A program made the position numbers and the translations under genes. A stretch of 48,921 nucleotides of DNA, taken from NCBI GenBank assembly GCA_018676675.1, contig JABHEG010000024.1, positions 1 to 48,921 on the forward strand. The letters run 5' to 3'. A model generated the notes under the pieces. That model was given only the letters and a program-made list of their open reading frames with translations, was not told the DNA's origin and did not search any database. Shown piece by piece: positions 16,821 to 23,629 of the stretch. This stretch comes from Lentisphaerota bacterium (GTDB taxonomy: Bacteria > Verrucomicrobiota > Lentisphaeria > Oligosphaerales > JABHEG01). Each line of letters begins with the position of its first letter. Position 1 is the stretch's first letter.

Positions 16821-17711
16821 CTACCGGACAAACCAGCGGATGGCGCGCTGCATCTGAACATCCTCGAAATCAAGTGTATAGGGGTCGCATCGTCGGTACA
16901 CGACCACGCCATCGGTGCGGAGGACAAGCCAACCGAAGTCCCAGTTCCGGCTCTCGTAGTGCATGGGGATTCCGGCCTGGATGCGAACCACCGGGTGTGA
17001 GCCGGCAATGAAGAGCTTCTGTTCAAGATAGCAGTAGCAGGATCCTGCCTCAACGAACACCTCATGTTCCACGGCTGAGCGCGCGGGGGCCAGATCCGAA
17101 CACAGGTCGGTGATCCCGACCTTCACCGCCCGGCCATCTGAGAAGGCTGCTATGAGCGTGTCTACAGAACCGGAAGTCGGCCTGCCGTCCGCGTCATGGC
17201 AGAGGACCTCTTCCCAACCACTCGATACGTAGTACTTGAAGGTGTCGAAGTCGTACGTGAAGTTGCTGCTCGGGGCGTTTGTCTGGTCGTCCCAGCTGTC
17301 GTGTGTGTGGTACTTCGGCATGTCAGGCGGAGGGGACGGTGGCGAAGGGCCGGGGGCGTTCGGCCCCGGGATTCCATCGAGGTGTGGCCGACCAATCGCC
17401 TGCCTCCCGTCCTGGTTGTAAAGGAAGAAGGACATAGAGGGAGGCCGCCCGAAGCCAGTGGGCAGCTCAACCGGCTGTCGCAGACTCATGATTCCCGCAA
17501 CCCAGCGTCCTTCTACCAGGTACGTTATTCCGAATTCGGCCACCTCTCGCACGCGTTCCGCGCTGCTTGAGGTCACGTCGATGTGCTCATTGTGCAGGAA
17601 CTCCGTGCCGATGCGCAGGTCTCCCCCTCGGCGGATGCCTTCCACCAGAGCGTCCTCACTTCCCGCAACGGGTGTTCGGGTAGAGTTCAACGTCAGCGCG
17701 CACGTCCACAT
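16821..17711 (-). CDS. Unrecognised cytoplasmic protein paired with the toroid protein
   Basis: I start it at the ATG at 17711 (MWTCALTLNSTRTPVAGSED), giving 296 residues. The open frame reaches 17927, but the upstream part overlaps repeat-like intergenic sequence and is not protein-like. No good ribosome binding site is visible at 17711. There is no signal peptide. A Pro-rich linker (PGPNAPGPSPPSPPPDMP, near 135) joins an N-terminal domain to a C-terminal beta-rich domain containing HYESRNWDFGWLVLRTDGVV. I recognise no family. Its stop is 25 bases before the toroid gene, so the two should be co-transcribed and act together. Confidence 0.65.
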   Translation of the reverse strand: MWTCALTLNSTRTPVAGSEDALVEGIRRGGDLRIGTEFLHNEHIDVTSSSAERVREVAEFGITYLVEGRWVAGIMSLRQPVELPTGFGRPPSMSFFLYNQDGRQAIGRPHLDGIPGPNAPGPSPPSPPPDMPKYHTHDSWDDQTNAPSSNFTYDFDTFKYYVSSGWEEVLCHDADGRPTSGSVDTLIAAFSDGRAVKVGITDLCSDLAPARSAVEHEVFVEAGSCYCYLEQKLFIAGSHPVVRIQAGIPMHYESRNWDFGWLVLRTDGVVVYRRCDPYTLDFEDVQMQRAIRWFVR

Positions 17712-18032
17712 GGGTTCATCACTTTGCCTGAAGGGACTTGGTTTCCGGGGCGGCGATGCAGGAAGATAGCGTTGAGGAAAGGGCATGCCAGACGTTTCCC
17801 GGAAAGCTCGTGAAGGGGCGATGTCCTTGCCGACCTTGAGCTCTGCGATGGCACCCTTCTGCGGTGGTTCATGTGAGGAACCGATCAGGGAAGGAGGTCC
17901 CGCGCGTCGCGTAGGGCTGGTCGCCACTCTATATTCTGAACGTGCGAAGGCATACCAGCGGCTGTAGCCGCGGGATTTCGGCAGTACGACGGGCGGCCCT
18001 GGCTATCCACACCCCGTGACCGGCAGGACGAC
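17712..18032. other. Divergent intergenic region, 321 bases
   Basis: The region lies between the minus-strand pair and the plus-strand tag gene and must hold promoters for both, though no clear -35/-10 pair stands out. At 17809-17835 it carries TGAAGGGGCGATGTCC, close to part of the family B repeats (GAGGGGCGATGTCC at 36136-36149). Nothing else is recognised. Confidence 0.4.
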
Positions 18033-18632
18033 ATGACACACCGATGTGAATGGTGCAAGGGACACCCGCTTTACGTGGCGTACCACGATGGCGAGTGGGG
18101 GGTGCCCGCCCATGATGACCGACACCTGTTCGAGATGTTGGTTCTGGAAGGGGCACAGGCTGGTCTGAGCTGGCTGACGATCCTCAAGAAACGGGAGAAC
18201 TACCGGAACGCGTTCTGTGCCTTTGATTGCGGGGAGCTTGCCGAATACGGCCAAGCGGACATTGAGGGCCTGATGCTCAATCCCGGTATCGTGCGTAACC
18301 GTCTGAAGATCGAGTCGGCGATCAGGAATGCCCGGGCAGTTCTGGACATTCGAGAAGAGTTTGGCACGTTGGATTTGTTCCTTTGGCGCTATGTCGACGG
18401 TGCGCCCTTGCAGAACGCCTGGACGGCCATGGCGGAGTTGCCGACGCGAACTGAACAGTCTGATGCGATGAGCAAAGACCTTAAGCGACGCGGACTCAAC
18501 TTTGTTGGTTCGACGATCTGCTACGCATTCATGCAGGCAGTTGGCATGGTCAACGATCATTTGACGGACTGTTTTCGCTACAGAGAAGTTGTGGAGCTTG
18601 GTCGCAAGAGTCGATGTGTCACAGGGCGGTGA
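18033..18632 (+). CDS. tag: DNA-3-methyladenine glycosylase I
   Basis: The product is 199 residues, a little longer than E. coli Tag and alike along its length. It opens MTHRCEWCKGHPLYVAYHDG and continues EWGVPAHDDRHLFEMLVLEG, QAGLSWLTILKKRENYRNAF and GLNFVGSTICYAFMQAVGMV. The four zinc ligands known from E. coli Tag are conserved: Cys5, His18, and the His and Cys of NDHLTDC. It removes 3-methyladenine from alkylated DNA in base excision repair and acts in the cytoplasm. AGGAC lies just before the ATG. It heads a plus-strand run with two small genes. No functional link to the carbohydrate genes is evident. Confidence 0.96.
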   Translation: MTHRCEWCKGHPLYVAYHDGEWGVPAHDDRHLFEMLVLEGAQAGLSWLTILKKRENYRNAFCAFDCGELAEYGQADIEGLMLNPGIVRNRLKIESAIRNARAVLDIREEFGTLDLFLWRYVDGAPLQNAWTAMAELPTRTEQSDAMSKDLKRRGLNFVGSTICYAFMQAVGMVNDHLTDCFRYREVVELGRKSRCVTGR

Positions 18633-18669
18633 GCCGCTTCCCACGCGGCAGGAATAGGGAGAAAGAGTG

Positions 18670-18891
18670 ATGAGTGATCTGAACGTACAACTGTGTCCGG
18701 AGACAGGGATCTGCTCGATCATCAAGGCGGATGGCAGCAAAGTCGATCTGATGCCGGACGAGGTCGGCCAGGTTCGGGACGCTTCCGGCAACGCGAAGGC
18801 GATCAAGGAGGCCCTTGGCCAGATAGATCCCGGGTTTGCCGAGGGATTGGCGGTTGAGGAGATCCGGCAGGTATCCACCAAACTTAAGTGA
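18670..18891 (+). CDS. Small protein of unknown function
   Basis: The product is 73 residues from the ATG at 18670, preceded by AGGGAGAAAG. A GTG immediately upstream in frame is an alternative start. The sequence runs MSDLNVQLCPETGICSIIKA, then DGSKVDLMPDEVGQVRDASG, and ends with a charged helical part (FAEGLAVEEIRQVSTKLK). It is acidic and soluble, without signal or membrane segment. I do not recognise a family. The CPETGIC spacing (two Cys five apart) could be redox-active or bind a metal, but that is a guess. It lies 37 bases after tag and 50 before the Dabb gene. Confidence 0.7.
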   Translation: MSDLNVQLCPETGICSIIKADGSKVDLMPDEVGQVRDASGNAKAIKEALGQIDPGFAEGLAVEEIRQVSTKLK

Positions 18892-18941
18892 CGCCTTCTG
18901 ACAGGGCTCCACACACGTGGCCCATTAAGGGAATGACCGTG

Positions 18942-19241
18942 ATGATTCGCCATACCGTTACGTTCAAGCTCAAGCACGCCCCGGGCTCGCCGGAGGAAAC
19001 AGATTTTCTCAACGCTGGTCGGGCCCTTGCCGAGATTCCCGTCGTGCGGAACTTCGAGTGTTTGCGCCAGATCAGCAACAAGAACCCACACGACTTCGGC
19101 TTCTCAATGGAGTTCGAGTCGGTCGAAGACTTTGGCGTGTACAATGCCCACCCTGACCATGTCGCCTTCGTCCAGAGCCGGTGGATCTCGGAAGTAACTG
19201 ACTTCCGGGAGACTGACTATGTGCCGTACGATTGTGGCTGA
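18942..19241 (+). CDS. Dabb (stress-responsive alpha/beta barrel) domain protein
   Basis: The product is 99 residues from the ATG at 18942. AAGGGA 9 bases upstream and the typical family opening MIRHTVTFKLKHAPGSPEET decide the start. The frame extends to 18888, but upstream starts lack a site. Family blocks are FECLRQISNKNPHDFGFSME and FGVYNAHPDHVAFVQSRW, the latter with the conserved H in YxxHPxH. Dabb proteins are small dimeric ferredoxin-like barrels, often stress-induced or acting on small aromatic or carbohydrate-related molecules. It sits 18 bases before the GHL6/GH42-like gene, so a role beside that enzyme is likely. Confidence 0.9.
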   Translation: MIRHTVTFKLKHAPGSPEETDFLNAGRALAEIPVVRNFECLRQISNKNPHDFGFSMEFESVEDFGVYNAHPDHVAFVQSRWISEVTDFRETDYVPYDCG

Positions 19242-19259
19242 AGATGGTGGGCATCCCCG

Positions 19260-21479
19260 ATGAGCTGGAATGACACACAGCTGTGCCGGATCATGACAGG
19301 ATGGCCTCTGTCTGATCGTGATCAGTTGGAGGACCAGTCGCTGTATGCCAATCAGCAGCGGGTGGTCAACACCAATCTGGACGCAAAGCGGCTGGTTGCG
19401 GAGATCGCGGAGGCGGGGTCTGAAGTCTTCTACTTTCACGCCAAGTCGCATTCAGGAAATGTGTGGTTCCAGTCCCAGTTGGGCCGGACGTTTTCCGCTC
19501 TGGGTGAACGTGACCTGGTCGCTGAGATTGTCCACGAGTGTCGCACGCGTGGACTGGCGACCGTGTGCATGTTCCAGGTCGTCTGTGATCGCCGTGCCCA
19601 CGACGAACACCCGGAGTGGCGCCAACTGAACAGCGACGGTGAGCCGTGTCATGTGTCGCCGCGCGTCTGCTTCAACAACCCCGACTACCGGGCGTATCTC
19701 CTTGCCCTGATCGCGGACGTAACCGCCCGCTATGAAATCAATGCGGTCATGATTGATGAACTCGATTTCAATGGGCGCTATGGCGGCGGGCAGATGTGTT
19801 ACTGCGGGCACTGTCAGCGCCTGTTCGCAGAAACGGCAGGGGAGGAATTGCCGCGGACGCCCGAGTGGGGGAGTTCGCTTTGGCGGCAGTTCGTGCGCTG
19901 GCGATTCGAATCACTGACCGACTTCATCCGGGACGTTCGGAGGACAGTCAAGGACCTCAAGCCTGAGGTGCTGCTGACTATCGTCTCCTACTCCGGCAAG
20001 TACCTCCCCTGGACACGCCTGCAGCCGGTGGAGAGCTTCTCCCGTTATGTCGACTACTTCTCTCTGGATGTCAGTGGAGACGTTCACCTATCGGCCTACA
20101 GCCGCTTTTTTCGAGCCTACAGTGGCGTGAAGGCCGAGATCATCTCGCAGATAACTCCGCGGCTGGGGCACACGCTGAGGGAAGCGACCGTGCCAGCAAA
20201 GAGTCATGCGTTGAGCATGGCGGAGGCCATGACGGTTGTGGCCAACAACCTCTCCTGGAACATGGATATCTGCTACGCTCCTTTGCCTGAGGACCGGGCG
20301 CTGAGCCTCGGTGTTCTGCAGCCGTATGCCGCCATTGCCGGCGAGATCGACAGACGGCGGGAATGGTTGACTGGGAAGCAGGAATCGCTGGCAGATGTCG
20401 CCCTCTACTACTCGGAAGACAGCAAGGTGTTCTACGGTCAGGACGATGTGGCACTCTATGTCGATGAGTTCATGGGCTACTACAAAGCGCTCCTCGAGAA
20501 CCAGATCATTTTCGATGTTGTCGGCGACCGGCATCTGGCGGATGGCGATCTTCACCGGTATCGCCTGCTTGTCGTACCGAATGCCCCTTGCCTCTCTGGG
20601 CGACAGGTCGACGCGATTGAGGCGTTCGTCGAAGGTGGTGGTGGGCTGGTCGCCTCCTACAAGACATCGCTTGCCGATGAGAACGGTGAAGCCCGAAACG
20701 AATTCGCCCTGGCGGATCTGTTCGGGGTGTCCTTTTCCGCGGATGGCCCGGAACGCGATTTCCTGCTGCGCAACGAATCTGCTCGTGCCAGAGCCGGCAA
20801 CGTTGAGTACGGGTTCTTCAGAATGCTTCCCGGGGGGGGGCTGGAACAGGGGATGGACGAGCTGAGCGCACTGTGGGCGCCCGTACAGTTGGTGACACCC
20901 GGGAGCGAGACGGTGACGGCTGGGGAGTTCTACCCCCGGCAGGAGTCCACCAACAATCACATTCCCGGCTACCGCAAGAACTACATCCCGGGCCCCCCGG
21001 CGTGCCTGGCGGCCTTGAACACGCGGTCGGGGAGTCGGGTTGCTTACTTGTCGGCCAAGTTCGGAGCGCTCTACGCGGAGACTGGCTTCCGTTACGCAGA
21101 ACGGGCGATCATCAACACGGTGCGCTGGGCGCTTGGCGAAGCGCAAACGATCGAGGTCACGGCCCCGCCATGCATTGAGGCGACCGCATTCTTGCAGAGC
21201 GATGAGCGGATCGTCGTTCATTTCGTCAACTACCAGAGCATGCCGGTCCGCGGTGAGTTTGGCGGTCAGCCCGGCTTGGCTGTCTACGAGCCTGAGGAGA
21301 TGGTGCCCGTGAACGGAATCGCGGTAACGATCGCTCCAGCACCGGCCCGGCGCGTCCGTCAGGCGTATATCGCTCCGGGGCGCCGTGTGATTGAGCTTGA
21401 GACACGACCTGACGGGAGCGTCCAGGCAACCCTTCCCGAGGTGGCATGTCACTCTATGTTAGTGCTGGAGGTCGAGTAA
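19260..21479 (+). CDS. GHL6/GH42-like glycoside hydrolase-like protein, cytoplasmic
   Basis: The product is 739 residues with no signal peptide. The N-terminal 360 residues fit the hypothetical glycosyl hydrolase 6 (GHL6) TIM barrel: AEIAEAGSEVFYFHAKSHSG, VMIDELDFNG with acidic residues at the end of a strand, and a Cys cluster (QMCYCGHCQRLF) of the kind seen in GHL6 and GH42. Residues about 375-560 match the GH42 trimerisation (GATase-like) domain: VALYYSEDSKVFYGQDDVAL, RYRLLVVPNAPCLSGRQVDA and FVEGGGGLVASYKT. The tail is beta-rich, as in GH42. A glycosidase acting on imported oligosaccharides is inferred. It follows the Dabb gene by 18 bases. Confidence 0.85.
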   Translation: MSWNDTQLCRIMTGWPLSDRDQLEDQSLYANQQRVVNTNLDAKRLVAEIAEAGSEVFYFHAKSHSGNVWFQSQLGRTFSALGERDLVAEIVHECRTRGLATVCMFQVVCDRRAHDEHPEWRQLNSDGEPCHVSPRVCFNNPDYRAYLLALIADVTARYEINAVMIDELDFNGRYGGGQMCYCGHCQRLFAETAGEELPRTPEWGSSLWRQFVRWRFESLTDFIRDVRRTVKDLKPEVLLTIVSYSGKYLPWTRLQPVESFSRYVDYFSLDVSGDVHLSAYSRFFRAYSGVKAEIISQITPRLGHTLREATVPAKSHALSMAEAMTVVANNLSWNMDICYAPLPEDRALSLGVLQPYAAIAGEIDRRREWLTGKQESLADVALYYSEDSKVFYGQDDVALYVDEFMGYYKALLENQIIFDVVGDRHLADGDLHRYRLLVVPNAPCLSGRQVDAIEAFVEGGGGLVASYKTSLADENGEARNEFALADLFGVSFSADGPERDFLLRNESARARAGNVEYGFFRMLPGGGLEQGMDELSALWAPVQLVTPGSETVTAGEFYPRQESTNNHIPGYRKNYIPGPPACLAALNTRSGSRVAYLSAKFGALYAETGFRYAERAIINTVRWALGEAQTIEVTAPPCIEATAFLQSDERIVVHFVNYQSMPVRGEFGGQPGLAVYEPEEMVPVNGIAVTIAPAPARRVRQAYIAPGRRVIELETRPDGSVQATLPEVACHSMLVLEVE

Positions 21480-21591
21480 GCTATCACATCGAGTACGGGA
21501 GCATAGGGCTGGCTGTATCGTACCAGACCAACATCGGTAACTGTTAGGCAGGCGAAAGCGTGCCTGGCTGGGCGTAGCTGCCTTCCGTAGC

Positions 21592-21747
21592 TCCGCGCTC
21601 CGGGCGGAGTTCTCTTGTTCGGCGGAAGCCGCCGCTCAGAGTGCGGCGCTACTTAGGACGAAGCCCCGGAAGCCGCTGCTCAGAGTGCAGCGCTACTCAG
21701 GACAAAGCCCCGGAAGCCGCCGCGCAGAGTGCGGCGATACAGTTAGA
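21592..21747 (+). repeat. Array of four related hairpin repeats (one inverted, three direct)
   Basis: Three direct units of 44 bases lie at 21616-21659, 21660-21703 and 21704-21747, and one inverted related unit at 21592-21615. Each unit holds a 6-base stem with a 7-base loop: CGCCGC-TCAGAGT-GCGGCG, CGCTGC-TCAGAGT-GCAGCG, CGCCGC-GCAGAGT-GCGGCG, and CTCCGC-GCTCCGG-GCGGAG for the inverted one. The middle stem carries a compensating change on both sides. They fill most of the 306-base gap before the aminotransferase gene. Confidence 0.8.
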
Positions 21748-21785
21748 CGGGACCGCCGGATTGTCCAGTCCTGGAGAAAGTGACC

Positions 21786-23330
21786 ATGAAGACAATCAGT
21801 AGATCGTTGTGTGACCTGCTGGGGGCGGACTACATCGCCGCGGTGTGCGAGACGCAGTCGTTCCTGACCGGAGCTGACCCAGGCGCGCTCAAAGCGCTTG
21901 CGAGCGAATCGGTGGATTTCTTTCCGGAGGCGCTCCAGTCTCGGCTCGACGAGCTTCTCGAGAAGGTTGGGATGCAGGTTGCGAGAGGGCTCAACGGGGG
22001 CATCACCGGAGCCCCCACTGCGGCATTCGGCGACGCTCTGCACCAGGAGATGGCGCCGCTTGCGGGACTGGGGCCCATTCGAGTTGGTGAGGATGGCAGA
22101 GCTTACTTCATTGGCAAGAGCGAGCACTACCACGCTTCGTTGGGGCATGCATTCCCCGGCTACCGTCTCATCGAGAATGCCAAGAGGCTCGGGATCTGCA
22201 ATGCAACCCATAACAACACCCGAGGTTACATCACCAGACTGGCTGAGCGGGAACTGGTACGCGTGGCGAACGGTTTGGGGAAGGGCGACGAAGGCAGCCT
22301 GAGCGAAGTCCTTGCCACGGATGAGCCGCACGTCCTGAACCGGGTAGTCAATCTGGAGACGGGTAGTTTGGCCGTGGAGGCCGCGCTGAAAATGATGCTG
22401 GCCAGATTCTACCATCTCGATGCGACGGCAGAGGAGCCGCCTTACGCCGGCAGAACGCCGGTGTTTCTGGTCATGGCGGACCATGCGGGAGGCAGGACGG
22501 CAAACTATCATGGGACCACGGTTCTGACCCAGGTGCTTCGCGGCATGTGGCCGGGGCTTTCCGACAGTCTTGAGGAGCACGGGCAGTATGTGGTCCGTCC
22601 GGTCGCGATCAACGATGCTGAGCACTTCGAGCAATTGGTCGATGAGCTTGACTACGGCCCATACAAGGTCGCTGGGTTTCTCCACGAGTTAGTACTCATG
22701 AACTACGGGGCCATTAAGCTCACGGCTGAGTTCGTTGCGCGCACCCACGCCTTGTGCAAAGACCATGACATCCCGATCCTGGTCGATGAGATTCAGTCCT
22801 GTATCTGGTCTCCGGAGATCTTCCTCTTCCGGGAGTATGCCTGTCGGCCGGATTTTGTCTCCGCAGGGAAAGGCTTCCCCGGGGGTGAATACGCGGGATC
22901 GAAGATTCTGACAACGGCGGCGATGGATAACTTGAATCAGTTTGGTGCCTTGGTCACCAACGGCCAGGAAGAACTGGCGTCACTCGCCTATCTCGTTACT
23001 ATCGAGTTCGCCGAAGCGAACGGCGAGCACACGCGTGAGATCGGGGCCTATTACCACGCGGAGGCCATCAAGCTGATGGCGGAGTTCCCTGCGCTGATCA
23101 CGCAGGTTGAAGGTGAAGCGCACATGACGTCGCTGTTCTTCGATACACCCGAATGTGCTTCCAGGTTCGCTGCCATTTTGAGCACGGATTTCTGTATCGA
23201 TGTCAGCGCCCAGACCTACAAGGCCGACTGCCCGCCTGCCGCGCTGACCAAGTTGCCGCTCATTTCCTCACGGAAAGCCGTCGACTTTGTCATCGGCAGG
23301 ATGCGGGAGGCGCTGGGGGGGCTTGGTTGA
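21786..23330 (+). CDS. Class III PLP-dependent aminotransferase family protein
   Basis: The product is 514 residues from the ATG at 21786, with GGAG 9 bases upstream. An in-frame GTG at 21780 is possible. Class III landmarks are present: ICNATHNNTRGYITRLAERE, NLETGSLAVEAALKMM, ILVDEIQS with Asp334 (pyridine nitrogen) and Gln337, and SAGKGFPGGEYAGSK with Lys362 as the expected PLP Schiff-base lysine. The N-terminal 90 residues are an extra helical part beyond the usual fold, and the length exceeds the typical 420-460. It could be an aminotransferase or an aminomutase/epimerase of that fold. The substrate is unknown; an amino-sugar link is only suggested by the neighbours. Confidence 0.88.
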   Translation: MKTISRSLCDLLGADYIAAVCETQSFLTGADPGALKALASESVDFFPEALQSRLDELLEKVGMQVARGLNGGITGAPTAAFGDALHQEMAPLAGLGPIRVGEDGRAYFIGKSEHYHASLGHAFPGYRLIENAKRLGICNATHNNTRGYITRLAERELVRVANGLGKGDEGSLSEVLATDEPHVLNRVVNLETGSLAVEAALKMMLARFYHLDATAEEPPYAGRTPVFLVMADHAGGRTANYHGTTVLTQVLRGMWPGLSDSLEEHGQYVVRPVAINDAEHFEQLVDELDYGPYKVAGFLHELVLMNYGAIKLTAEFVARTHALCKDHDIPILVDEIQSCIWSPEIFLFREYACRPDFVSAGKGFPGGEYAGSKILTTAAMDNLNQFGALVTNGQEELASLAYLVTIEFAEANGEHTREIGAYYHAEAIKLMAEFPALITQVEGEAHMTSLFFDTPECASRFAAILSTDFCIDVSAQTYKADCPPAALTKLPLISSRKAVDFVIGRMREALGGLG

Positions 23331-23340
23331 GGGTGAGAGC

Positions 23341-23572
23341 GTCGCACACCTCCCCTGGAGCTCCGGTCATCCCTGACCGGTCCTGCCTTGGCTTCGACGT
23401 CGCACACCTCCCCTGGAGCTCCGGTCATCTCTGACCGGTCCTGCCTTGGCTTCGACGTCGCACACCTCCCCTGGAGCTCCGGTCATCCCTGACCGGTCCT
23501 GCCTTGGCTTCGACGTCGCACACCTCCCCTGGAGCTCCGGTCATCCCTGACCGGTCCTGCCTTGGCTTCGAC
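23341..23572 (+). repeat. Tandem repeat, four 58-base units each with a hairpin
   Basis: The units start at 23341, 23399, 23457 and 23515 and are identical except for one base in the second (CATCTCTG for CATCCCTG). Each holds CCGGTCA-TCCC-TGACCGG, a 7-base stem with a 4-base loop. The array lies between the convergent ends of the aminotransferase and the GH42-like gene and could end transcription from both sides. The near identity indicates recent expansion. Confidence 0.92.
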
Positions 23573-23629
23573 GGTGAACGTCACCGGTTTGGGAAAACCG
23601 GCCTCCAGGAAGGCAGAAGGAAGCGACCG

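Noticed and set aside
18003..19091. Minus-strand frame of 362 codons
   Set aside because: It is a shadow of tag, the 73-residue gene and the Dabb gene, all with sound starts on the plus strand.
20088..21452. Long minus-strand frame (454 codons)
   Set aside because: It is antisense to the GHL6/GH42-like gene, which has clear domains. The antisense is rich in Arg/His/Pro and has no recognisable motif.
21693..22685. Minus-strand frame of 330 codons
   Set aside because: It is antisense to the class III aminotransferase, which has the PLP motifs.
21592..23572. Hairpin arrays as CRISPR
   Set aside because: Units are directly adjacent without unique spacers, and no cas gene is present.
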